A DNA stretch of 64,000 nt from Nesterenkonia sedimenti (GTDB lineage: Bacteria > Actinomycetota > Actinomycetes > Actinomycetales > Micrococcaceae): positions 152,371 through 216,370 of the forward strand of contig NZ_JABAHY010000002.1 in NCBI RefSeq assembly GCF_012641515.1, read 5' to 3'. Of this stretch, positions 1 through 7,436 are shown in pieces. The translations under genes were made by a program, and so were the position numbers. Below the pieces are notes generated by a model, which was not told the origin of the DNA, made no database searches, and saw only the letters and a list, made by a program, of their open reading frames with translations. The first letter of the stretch is position 1, and each line of letters begins with the position of its first letter.

Positions 1-1
1 C

Positions 2-421
2 TCGACCATGAGCACAGATATCCCCCAGCAGCTGCCCGACGGGGAATATGAGGTTCACTACCGCGTGGTCTACTCCGATGGTCACGATGAGGAGCTCAGC
101 TACAGCTTCGAGGTAGACGCCGCCGAGGGCGATGAGGCCGAGTTGGCTGACCCCGAGGACCTCGAGGGGGAGGAGAACGGAACTACCTCCGCGCCCACTG
201 AGTTCTCAACCCCGGAAGCCGACTCCACGGCCCCTGTCCCGGATGAGGGTGAGGAGAATGGCGCAACCCTTGCTGAGGCAGACGATCAGGACCAAGCCGA
301 GGAGGACAACGGCGGCTGGTCCGGGATCCTGACCTGGTCTCTGCTGGCACTGGGCATCCTGGCCCTGGCCGGTGCAGTCGGTTATGCGGCCAAGCGCCGC
401 AACTCAGCCCAGCAGGACTGA
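2..421 (+). CDS. CopC domain protein, C-terminal part (5' end outside window)
   Basis: The frame is open to the left edge, so only the 3' part is seen. The first residues match the last strands of the CopC/YcnJ-type copper-binding fold: an LPDGEYEVHYRVVYSDGH stretch followed by a YSFEV end. After this comes a long acidic Glu/Asp/Thr linker (about residues 40-100), then one membrane helix (LTWSLLALGILALAGAVGYAA) and a short basic tail. This is the usual layout of actinobacterial CopC proteins: exported, with the CopC domain outside the membrane and one C-terminal anchor. The role would be periplasmic or cell-surface copper handling. The metal ligands at the N-terminus lie outside the window, so copper binding is a family inference. 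An internal ATG at position 8 is unlikely to be the true start. Confidence 0.8.
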   Translation, partial: STMSTDIPQQLPDGEYEVHYRVVYSDGHDEELSYSFEVDAAEGDEAELADPEDLEGEENGTTSAPTEFSTPEADSTAPVPDEGEENGATLAEADDQDQAEEDNGGWSGILTWSLLALGILALAGAVGYAAKRRNSAQQD

Positions 422-433
422 CCTCCTACTGAT

Positions 434-1747
434 TCAGCCCAGGGGTTCGACCACGGCGGCCACCCGATCATCACCAAGACGAGTGATGACAAGGGTGAGA
501 TGCCTCTTCGGGCCCCTGGGCTTTTTCGGCAGCAGCTGTTTGCGCAGCTGCTCAGGAACGACGTCGACCCCACGCTTTTTAATCTCCACGCTGGTCACCT
601 CCTGCTCAGCGCACCACCGCTTCAACCCCTTGACGTTGAAGTCCAAAACCTCCATCACTCGATAGCCGCGCGCGAAGGGGGTATCGATCTCAGAGTCAGT
701 GCTGAAGTAGGCAATATGCTCATCGAGCATCCGCCCACCCAACTGCTCACAGAGCTCGGCGACCAGACCAGCTCGAATCACCGCGGGATCCGGCTCCCAG
801 AGCACACCCTCAAGGCCACTGCGACCCACCGGCTCTGCAGACAGTCCCTGGCCAAAGTCCTCGGCCGACACCAATTCCGCAGTCGCGATTCGGGGCAGAA
901 TCCCCTCAGTGGCGCCATCCTCCAAGGGCTCTTCCTCCGGCACGGATGTCAGCACTGTGGCTGCCCGGCGGATCAACCGACCCTCGGCGTCATGGCGGGC
1001 CAAGGCGTTGAACCACAGGACCACCTCGACCAATTCGCCGTCGATACTGACCCATTCCGCCTCACAGTCAGCCGGGATGAGGTCATGGGGGATCCCCGGG
1101 CCAAGCTTCACTCCCAAGGGGATCCCGGTGGAGGTCAGCTCGGTGACGAAACTCAGCGGAGGTGAGAACTCCTCGGGGTCCCAGATCCGGCTACGATCAT
1201 TGCGCCTTGCCGGATCTAGCCAGAGCCCCCAGCCGGAGGGAGGATCAGAAGGTGGAAGAAGACCATGCTCGGTGGCAAAGTCCTCGGCGGTGGTATGCCG
1301 CACCTGAGCCTCGGGGAAGGCCATAAGGTTGATCGTCGCCGCAGCCGAGGTGGACTCATCGGCCTCCACTGCCACCACTTGCAGACCCGCTGAAGCCAAG
1401 GCCAGAGAATCTGCCCCGATCCCGCAGCCCAGATCTGCAACATGCTCGACCCCGGCCTGCCGGAAACGGCGAGCATGACGAATGGCCACCGGAATCCGCG
1501 TCGCCTGCTGCAATCCGGTCTCAGTCAGCAACATCCGCTGGGCAAAGGAACCGAACTTCGCCTTGGCATCCCGGCGCAGCCGAAGCTGAGTCAACACCGC
1601 AGCCACCGTCTCAGCCGGCCAGCCCTGCTTACGCAATGAGGTGTTCAGCCCATCGGCGTCGTTCTGCTCGTAATCCGGCAGGGAGTTCAGCAGTTCCCAG
1701 GCCTCAGCAGTTAGCACAGGGGTCAGCGAAGAAACGTCATCAGCCAC
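434..1747 (-). CDS. Class I SAM-dependent methyltransferase with THUMP-like domain
   Basis: A 437-residue protein with a GTG start. The Rossmann methyltransferase core shows motif I as VADLGCGIGADSLALA and, further on, VVAVEADESTSAAA for the ribose-binding acidic residue. LWLDPARR sits in the position of the catalytic DPxR/NPPY loop. The C-terminal third (after about residue 330) contains the RVMEVLDFNVKGLKRW and VEIKKRGVDV segments typical of the THUMP-like domain of this actinobacterial family. The substrate is not known; RNA is likely because of the domain. It is transcribed away from the siderophore operon and ends 12 bp from the convergent CopC gene. Confidence 0.85.
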   Translation of the reverse strand: MADDVSSLTPVLTAEAWELLNSLPDYEQNDADGLNTSLRKQGWPAETVAAVLTQLRLRRDAKAKFGSFAQRMLLTETGLQQATRIPVAIRHARRFRQAGVEHVADLGCGIGADSLALASAGLQVVAVEADESTSAAATINLMAFPEAQVRHTTAEDFATEHGLLPPSDPPSGWGLWLDPARRNDRSRIWDPEEFSPPLSFVTELTSTGIPLGVKLGPGIPHDLIPADCEAEWVSIDGELVEVVLWFNALARHDAEGRLIRRAATVLTSVPEEEPLEDGATEGILPRIATAELVSAEDFGQGLSAEPVGRSGLEGVLWEPDPAVIRAGLVAELCEQLGGRMLDEHIAYFSTDSEIDTPFARGYRVMEVLDFNVKGLKRWCAEQEVTSVEIKKRGVDVVPEQLRKQLLPKKPRGPKRHLTLVITRLGDDRVAAVVEPLG

Positions 1748-1854
1748 ACCCTCACAGTAACTCTGTTAGTTCCGCCGGCGCGTACCGCAACAGTTCTGTC
1801 ACAGAGCCGCAGAATCTTGCAGCGGATTAGAGAACAAGGTAACTTCTTATGAGC

Positions 1855-1873
1855 TTAGGACAGGCTAAGTTCA
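1855..1873 (+). promoter_or_regulatory. DtxR/IdeR iron box upstream of siderophore importer
   Basis: The 19-mer TTAGGACAGGCTAAGTTCA matches the DtxR/IdeR consensus TTAGGTTAGGCTAACCTAA at 14 of 19 positions, including the TTAGG half and the AGGCTAA core. It ends 26 bp before the ATG at 1900, where a repressor would block transcription. Fe2+-loaded DtxR/IdeR is known to repress siderophore uptake genes in Actinobacteria; its action here is inferred from sequence and context. Confidence 0.75.
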
Positions 1874-1899
1874 ATAACCATGAGGAAGGTATCCCTTCA

Positions 1900-2937
1900 A
1901 TGACACTCGACACCACACCTGCGGCACAGAAGCCGCACGTGTTCCGGTTCCTCTCCGTGGCAGCCATCGGCGCACTGGCCCTGACCGCCTGCAATGGGGA
2001 TAACGGCGACGACGCCGACAACGGCGGATCCGAAGCAGCCGGAGAAGGCACCATCACCATCGAGGACGATCACGGAAGCCACGAGATCAACCTCGAGGAA
2101 GTCGAATCCATTGGCGCATTCGACAACCGGACCTTCCGGACCCTGGAGGACTTCGATGTAGAGCTCAGCGTGGCAGCCCGCTCCCTGATGCAACCTCATG
2201 TCCACGAGACCTACGCCGAGGATGAGGATATCCTCGACACCGGCAACCACCGCGAGCCCAACCTCGAGGTTCTCGCCGCAGCCGAGCCTGACCTGGTCAT
2301 CACCGGTCAGCGCTACTCCCAGTACTACGAGGAGATGGCCGGCCTCATGCCCGAAGACGGCGTCATCCTCGAATTCGACGAAGAGCTGACCGACCCGGCC
2401 ACCTTCTTCGACGGACTCCGCAACCAGGTGGAGAACCTCGGCATCATCTTCCAGTCCGAGGACCAGGCAGAGGAACTCATTGCCGAGTTCAACGAAGCCG
2501 CCGACCGAGTCGCTGCCGCCTATAACGGTGAGGACACTGTCATGGGTCTGCTGACCTCCGGCGGGGACATCAACTACGCCGGACCCCAGGAAGGCCGCGG
2601 GGTCGCCCCGATCTTCCAGGAGTTCAACCTGCAGCCGGCCCTGGAGGTTGAGGACCAGTCCAGCGACCACGAGGGTGACGACATCTCCGTGGAGGCCATC
2701 GCAAACTCCAACCCGGACTGGATCATCGTCCTGGACCGCGACGGTATGACTCCCGATGACCCCGAGTACACCGCAGCCGATGAGCTCATCGCCGACTCCC
2801 CGGCACTGCAGGAGACCTCGGCCATCGAGAACGACCAGATCGTCTACATGCCGCAGAACATGTACATCACCGAGGACATCCAGGCCTACACCGAATTCCT
2901 CAACGACTTCGCCGACGCCCTGGAGGCCGCTGAGTAA
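1900..2937 (+). CDS. Siderophore/iron ABC transporter substrate-binding lipoprotein
   Basis: A 345-residue class III solute-binding protein (FatB/YclQ/CeuE type) that captures ferric siderophore outside the membrane. The signal peptide ends in the lipobox LALTAC (Cys31), so it is a lipoprotein; an acidic Asn/Asp linker follows. The two-lobe fold is seen in EPNLEVLAAAEPDLVITG and NPDWIIVLDRDG. ATG 1900 is chosen because the strong ribosome site TGAGGAAGG (1881-1889) precedes it. The earlier in-frame ATG at 1849 would place the iron box inside the gene. It is the first gene of a four-gene importer, separated from the permeases by a strong hairpin. The exact siderophore cannot be read from sequence. 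Confidence 0.9.
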   Translation: MTLDTTPAAQKPHVFRFLSVAAIGALALTACNGDNGDDADNGGSEAAGEGTITIEDDHGSHEINLEEVESIGAFDNRTFRTLEDFDVELSVAARSLMQPHVHETYAEDEDILDTGNHREPNLEVLAAAEPDLVITGQRYSQYYEEMAGLMPEDGVILEFDEELTDPATFFDGLRNQVENLGIIFQSEDQAEELIAEFNEAADRVAAAYNGEDTVMGLLTSGGDINYAGPQEGRGVAPIFQEFNLQPALEVEDQSSDHEGDDISVEAIANSNPDWIIVLDRDGMTPDDPEYTAADELIADSPALQETSAIENDQIVYMPQNMYITEDIQAYTEFLNDFADALEAAE

Positions 2938-2964
2938 ACAGCCGAGGTCTCCACGCCAGCACAG

Positions 2965-3013
2965 CTAAGGGAGATGGGCAAAGAGAATTGGTCTCCTTGC
3001 CCATCTCCCTTAG
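2965..3013 (+). terminator. Strong hairpin between binding-protein gene and permease genes
   Basis: Perfect 17-bp inverted repeat CTAAGGGAGATGGGCAA (2965-2981) and its complement (2997-3013), with three more possible pairs towards the loop. It lies 27 bp after the binding-protein stop and 60 bp before the first permease ATG. There is no long T run. It probably acts as a partial terminator or RNA-stabilising stem that keeps binding-protein mRNA in excess over permease mRNA, as in many ABC importer operons. Confidence 0.75.
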
Positions 3014-3073
3014 CATTGGCTACCGGAATAAGTCACTGAGCCCTTTCGCTTACGCCACCTGAGAAGAGCCCCC

Positions 3074-4117
3074 ATGACCACCACCCTGCGGCAGGATGTC
3101 TCGCAGACCAGCCGCGACATCCTCGTGGAGGACCCACGGACCCGCCGCCATCGCAGGCTCTGGACCCCGGCCTTCCTGGTGGCCATCTTGGTGACCCTCG
3201 CTCTGGTGGCCCTCTCCCTGATCACCGGACAGTTCGACGTCTTCGGCGGTGAAGACTGGGAGAACTTCTGGATGTTCAGCATCACCCGGGTCCCGCGTAC
3301 TGTTGCGCTCATCCTCGCCGGGGCCGCCATGGCCATGTGTGGGGTCATCATGCAGCTGCTGACCCAAAACCGGTTTGTGGAACCCTCCACGATGGGCACC
3401 ACTGAATGGGCCGGACTCGGACTCATCCTGGTGATGTGGCTCTTCCCCTATGCCAGCCTCTTCGAGCGGATGATCGGTGCTGTGATCATGTCCTTCATCG
3501 GGACTATGGTCTTCTTCGCCTTTCTGCGCAAAGTCTCACTGAAATCCAGCCTTATCGTCCCGATCATCGGCATCATGCTCGGGGCCGTGGTCAGCTCCTT
3601 CACCACTTACCTCGCCCTGGTCACCGACCGGCTGCAGACCCTGGGCATCTGGTTCCAGGGTTCCTTCACCGGAGTCATCCAGGGCCGTTACGAACTGCTG
3701 TGGATCGTGCTGATCGTCACGATTCTGGTGTTCATCACCGCAGACCAGTTCACTGTGGCAGGCCTCGGCCGGGATATGGCCACCAATGTGGGCCTGAACT
3801 ACGCCCTGGTGCTGTTCATGGGCACCGCCATGGTCGCGGTGGCCACCGGTGTCACCGCCACCGTGGTCGGCACCCTGCCCTTCCTGGGACTGGTAGTGCC
3901 CAATATCGTGGCTCTCTTCCGCGGGGATGACCTGCGCACCAACCTGCCCTGGGTGGTGCTGGTGGGCATCTGCACCGTCACCATCTGTGACCTCATCGGG
4001 CGGGTGATCATCGCGCCCTTCGAAATCCCGGTGGGTATGGTGCTCGGCCTGGTCGGCGGTGTGGTCTTCCTCGGACTGCTGCTGCGGCAGCGGCGCAAGG
4101 GAGGGCTGGTCACCTAA
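3074..4117 (+). CDS. Iron-siderophore ABC transporter permease (FecCD family), first subunit
   Basis: A 347-residue polytopic membrane protein of the BtuC/FecCD family. After a 35-residue cytoplasmic N-terminus come about nine hydrophobic segments. Family signatures are RVPRTVALILAGAAMAMCGVIMQLL, the ATPase-contact loop ATNVGLNYA, and GTLPFLGLVVPNIVALFRGDD. It should pair with the next gene product to form the heterodimeric channel. The following gene starts directly after its stop codon. Order and family resemble the YclN/YclO or FatD/FatC pairs. Confidence 0.9.
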   Translation: MTTTLRQDVSQTSRDILVEDPRTRRHRRLWTPAFLVAILVTLALVALSLITGQFDVFGGEDWENFWMFSITRVPRTVALILAGAAMAMCGVIMQLLTQNRFVEPSTMGTTEWAGLGLILVMWLFPYASLFERMIGAVIMSFIGTMVFFAFLRKVSLKSSLIVPIIGIMLGAVVSSFTTYLALVTDRLQTLGIWFQGSFTGVIQGRYELLWIVLIVTILVFITADQFTVAGLGRDMATNVGLNYALVLFMGTAMVAVATGVTATVVGTLPFLGLVVPNIVALFRGDDLRTNLPWVVLVGICTVTICDLIGRVIIAPFEIPVGMVLGLVGGVVFLGLLLRQRRKGGLVT

Positions 4118-5149
4118 ATGTTCAAAACTGCAGACACCACCCAGCAGCAACGGCACTCCGGGCCCATCACCGACCGGAAGCATATGCGCCGGTATGTGCT
4201 GATCATGACCATCCTGGGTGCCCTGGCCGTAGGGCTGACCTTCGGGGTGATGACCTGGGACAACCCCGCAGAAACAGGCTCCCGCCCCTGGTGGCTGATC
4301 GTGGGAATGCGGCGCGATTCGCTGATCACCATCGCCGTCGTCGCCGTCTGTCATGCAGTGGCCACAGTGGCCTTCCAGACCGCGGTCAACAACCGGATCC
4401 TCACCCCCGGGATCATGGGCTTCGGCTCGCTCTACACCGTCATCCAGACCACTGCGGTCTTCCTGCTGGGGGTCGGCGGAGCCACCGCCCTAGTCGGCGT
4501 CGGGCCCTTCCTGCTGCAGATGGCGGCAATGGTCGTCTTGGCCACGATCCTCTACACCTGGCTGCTGAGCGGCCGGTTCTCCAATATTCACATCATGCTG
4601 CTGGTCGGTGTGGTCATCGGGGGAGTGCTGGGATCTCTGTCGAACTTCATGCAGCGCATGCTGACCCCCAGCGAATTCGATGTGCTCACCGCACGGCTCT
4701 TCGGCAATATCTCCAATGCCCGGGCCGACTACCTGCCCTATGCGATCCCGATCGTGCTGGTCGTCGTCGCGCTGCTGTGGTTCAGGGCCAATACGCTCAA
4801 TGTCATCGCCCTGGGCCGGACCACCGCCCAGAACCTGGGGGTGGCATATAAGCGGGAGCTGATCATCATCATGGCCCTAGTCTCACTGCTGGTGGCCACC
4901 GCCACCGCCCTGGTGGGGCCGATGATGTTCCTGGGCTTCCTCGCCGCCACCCTGGCCTACCAATTCGGCGACACCTACTCCCACCGGCTGCTGTTCCCGA
5001 TGGCGGTGCTCTTCGGCTACACCATCCTGACCGCCAGCTATTTTGTGCTCCGCCATATCTGGGACGCCGGCGGGGCAGTGACCGTGATCGTCGAACTCAT
5101 CGGCGGGCTGGTCTTCCTGATCGTTCTGCTCAGAAAGGGGCGCCTGTGA
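4118..5149 (+). CDS. Iron-siderophore ABC transporter permease (FecCD family), second subunit
   Basis: A 343-residue partner of the preceding permease. It has the same fold: an N-terminal cytoplasmic stretch, NNRILTPGIMGFGSLYTVIQT early in the membrane part, the coupling loop TTAQNLGVAYK, and GPMMFLGFLAATLAYQF near the C-terminus. The ATG follows the previous stop with no gap, and its own stop overlaps the ATPase start by 4 bp, so the three genes are translationally coupled. It forms half of the membrane channel for ferric siderophore. Confidence 0.9.
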   Translation: MFKTADTTQQQRHSGPITDRKHMRRYVLIMTILGALAVGLTFGVMTWDNPAETGSRPWWLIVGMRRDSLITIAVVAVCHAVATVAFQTAVNNRILTPGIMGFGSLYTVIQTTAVFLLGVGGATALVGVGPFLLQMAAMVVLATILYTWLLSGRFSNIHIMLLVGVVIGGVLGSLSNFMQRMLTPSEFDVLTARLFGNISNARADYLPYAIPIVLVVVALLWFRANTLNVIALGRTTAQNLGVAYKRELIIIMALVSLLVATATALVGPMMFLGFLAATLAYQFGDTYSHRLLFPMAVLFGYTILTASYFVLRHIWDAGGAVTVIVELIGGLVFLIVLLRKGRL

Positions 5150-5904
5150 GCATCACCCTCACCGATGTCCAGAAGGACTACTCAGATAAGGTCCAGATCG
5201 GACCGGTGACCACCGAGATCCAGTCCGGTGGCGTCACCGCTCTGGTGGGGCCTAATGGTGCCGGAAAATCCACCATCCTGACCATGATCGGCCGGCTGCT
5301 GGATATCGACACCGGAACCATCACCGTGGCTGGCCAGGACGTGGTCAACTCCCCCTCGAAGGCGATTGCCAAGATCCTCTCGGTGCTGCGCCAGGAAAAC
5401 CACTTCGTCACCCGGCTCACCGTTCGCCAGCTGGTGGGCTTTGGCCGGTTCCCGCACTCTCGGGGTCGGCTGACCATTGGGGATGAGAAGTACATCTCCG
5501 AGGCCATCGACTTCCTGAACCTCACCGATCTGGAGAACCGGTACCTCGACCAGCTCTCCGGCGGTCAACGGCAGCGGGCCTATGTAGCCATGGTGCTGGC
5601 GCAGAACACCGACTACGTGCTACTGGATGAGCCGCTGAACAACCTGGATATGCAGCATGCGGTGCAGATGATGAAACAGCTGCGCCGGGCCGCAGATGAG
5701 CTGGGCCGGACCATTGTGATCGTGCTGCATGACATCAACTTCGCCGCTCACTACTCGGATAAGATCCTGGCGATGAAGGACGGCAAAGTCGTCAAACACG
5801 GCACCCCGGCCGAGATCATGCAGAACGAGGTCCTCACCGAGATCTTCAACACCGAGGTCAACGTCATCGACGGCCCCAAGGGGCCCCTGGCTGTCTACTA
5901 CTGA
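5146..5904 (+). CDS. Iron-siderophore ABC transporter ATP-binding protein
   Basis: A 252-residue cytoplasmic ATPase (FepC/FecE family) that powers the importer. Walker A is GPNGAGKST, the Q-loop region is LRQENHFVTRLTVRQLV, the signature is LSGGQRQRA, Walker B is YVLLDEPLNNLD and the switch histidine is in VLHDINFA. The start is GTG at 5146, within the end of the permease gene. No gene for siderophore synthesis or ferric-siderophore reduction follows; the next gene is convergent. Confidence 0.93.
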   Translation: MSITLTDVQKDYSDKVQIGPVTTEIQSGGVTALVGPNGAGKSTILTMIGRLLDIDTGTITVAGQDVVNSPSKAIAKILSVLRQENHFVTRLTVRQLVGFGRFPHSRGRLTIGDEKYISEAIDFLNLTDLENRYLDQLSGGQRQRAYVAMVLAQNTDYVLLDEPLNNLDMQHAVQMMKQLRRAADELGRTIVIVLHDINFAAHYSDKILAMKDGKVVKHGTPAEIMQNEVLTEIFNTEVNVIDGPKGPLAVYY

Positions 5905-5913
5905 GCACTCCGC

Positions 5914-6525
5914 TCACCCCAGGGGAAGCTCAGCCACCGTGCTGTAGAACGGGGCGCCGGATTTTCCTGCTCCGAGCTCCGAGGCGACCAGATATGCCGT
6001 CCCGACTTTCCACCGCGGGCCCTCATAGACAGCCAATGCTTCAGCATGGGACCGAATCTGCGCGGCAGCTTTTCTTCGGTCACGGGCCCGGGCAAGGGTC
6101 AGATGAGCACGACGACGCTCCCGGGCACCGGGCAGATCCGCATTGCGAGCGTAGCCCGCACCTATCTCATCGACCTGCCGCATGAGATCGATCAACGGGC
6201 TTGAACCATTGGAATGCACTGCCGCGGACTGCTCCTGAACCCCGGCCCACAGAGTACGCCCGGAGAAGACCCCGGCGCCGCGAAGCCGAAGGTCCAGCGG
6301 TTCCACAGAGGCGAGTTCCGATTCGAGCTGAGAGGTTAGCTCATCCACGGCGCCAGCGGAAACCTCACCGTAGAACCCCAGGGTGATATGCCGCTGTTTC
6401 GGCTGGACCCACCGTAGCGCGGGCCGACCCGCACCTGGGTTATGACCACCGCCGACGGCCTCGAGAGCCATGGCCAAATGAGCGTTGACATGCTCGGGCA
6501 GGAAAAACCCCACAAACAGCCGCAT
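5914..6525 (-). CDS. thpR: RNA 2',3'-cyclic phosphodiesterase / 2'-5' RNA ligase family
   Basis: A 203-residue two-histidine phosphodiesterase. Both catalytic HxT motifs are present: HITL (His46, Thr48) and HLTL (His141, Thr143). The N-terminus MRLFVGFFLPEHV is typical of ThpR, so ATG 6525 is preferred to upstream in-frame starts, which would add about 50 Arg-rich residues with no family match. Known family members hydrolyse 2',3'-cyclic phosphates at RNA ends and can join tRNA halves in vitro. It is convergent with the siderophore ATPase, with stops 9 bp apart. Confidence 0.85.
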   Translation of the reverse strand: MRLFVGFFLPEHVNAHLAMALEAVGGGHNPGAGRPALRWVQPKQRHITLGFYGEVSAGAVDELTSQLESELASVEPLDLRLRGAGVFSGRTLWAGVQEQSAAVHSNGSSPLIDLMRQVDEIGAGYARNADLPGARERRRAHLTLARARDRRKAAAQIRSHAEALAVYEGPRWKVGTAYLVASELGAGKSGAPFYSTVAELPLG

Positions 6526-6599
6526 ACCCCTAGTCAACAGGTGCCCGGCCCACAGCCTTCCCGCGGCCAGCTGATCAGCTGCGCCAAGTAGGCTGGCGA

Positions 6600-7286
6600 T
6601 TGATGAACGACGACGCCGAGAACCCACCTGCCTCCGGGGAGTCCCCCTGGCAGACCGGCCTGCGAAATGCCGCACTCATCGCGGCGATTCTCGGCATGGC
6701 CTGGGTGGTCTTCAACGTGGACCTGCCCCCGGTGCGGGAGCTGCAGGCCATGATCGCCGATCTCGGCTGGGCTGGCTGGATCGTCTTCGTGATCCTCTGC
6801 GCCATCGTGGCCATCACACCGATCCCGGTGACCATTGTGGCCGTGGCCGGAGGCTTTCTCTTTGGGGTGGTCATCGGCAGTGTGCTCGCCGTGGCCGGAG
6901 TGTTCCTCGGAGCCTGGGGAGCCTATTGGCTGGCCCGCGGGCTGGGTAAGAAAACTGTCCTGCGGCTGCTGGGCCGGCATCGCGAGCGGGTGGAAGAACA
7001 TCTCACCAGGGCAGGCTTCGAGGCAGTCTGCATCCTCCGGCTGATGCCGGGGGTGCCTTATTGGCCGGTCAACTACGGCTCCGGGGTCCTCGGGGTGCGC
7101 AGCAGCGTCTATGTACCGGCGAGTCTGATGTCGATCATCCCCGGTCAGGTCTCCCTGGTCGCGGTCGGGAATTTCATCGCAGAACCCGGCATTATCGCCG
7201 GTGCCCAGGTGCTCATCGCCTGGGCTGTCGTTATCTGTCTCATGATTATTGCGTACCGCCGGTGGAGAACAGCCCGGCGGCGATAG
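6600..7286 (+). CDS. VTT-domain membrane protein (TVP38/TMEM64, DedA-like)
   Basis: A 228-residue membrane protein with about five hydrophobic segments. The VTT core is visible: IPVTIVAVAGGFLFGVVIGSV, then GAWGAYWLARGLGKKTV, and RLMPGVPYWPVNYGSGVLGV with the conserved Arg and Pro. DedA/VTT proteins are linked to lipid scrambling (undecaprenyl phosphate or phospholipid recycling) and membrane homeostasis; the substrate here is unknown. Two ATGs at 6600 and 6603 are equally possible starts. The gene diverges from thpR, with 74 bp between the starts. Confidence 0.85.
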   Translation: MMNDDAENPPASGESPWQTGLRNAALIAAILGMAWVVFNVDLPPVRELQAMIADLGWAGWIVFVILCAIVAITPIPVTIVAVAGGFLFGVVIGSVLAVAGVFLGAWGAYWLARGLGKKTVLRLLGRHRERVEEHLTRAGFEAVCILRLMPGVPYWPVNYGSGVLGVRSSVYVPASLMSIIPGQVSLVAVGNFIAEPGIIAGAQVLIAWAVVICLMIIAYRRWRTARRR

Positions 7287-7331
7287 GATTGAGCGTTCGA
7301 TAAAAACGTATTGAGCATTCAGTTAATGCTG

Positions 7332-7347
7332 TGTAACATAAATCACA
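7332..7347 (+). promoter_or_regulatory. GlxR/Crp-like operator upstream of MHS transporter
   Basis: TGTAACATAAATCACA differs at one defined position from the cAMP-receptor-type consensus TGTGANNTANNTCACA. It lies 90 bp before the transporter ATG, a position suited to activation or repression. Binding by a GlxR/Crp homologue is inferred, as no such regulator is encoded in this window. Confidence 0.5.
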
Positions 7348-7436
7348 CCTCGCAAGCGGGTGCCTGTGCTCCGTGCTGTACGGCGCGGGGCATTATTCTG
7401 TCCGCTTCCTCGCACAAAGAGATACCGAGATAACTT

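Noticed and set aside
1897-2670. 257-codon minus-strand frame opposite the siderophore-binding lipoprotein
   Set aside because: Low-complexity Gly/Val/Glu composition from complementing an acidic gene; no motif.
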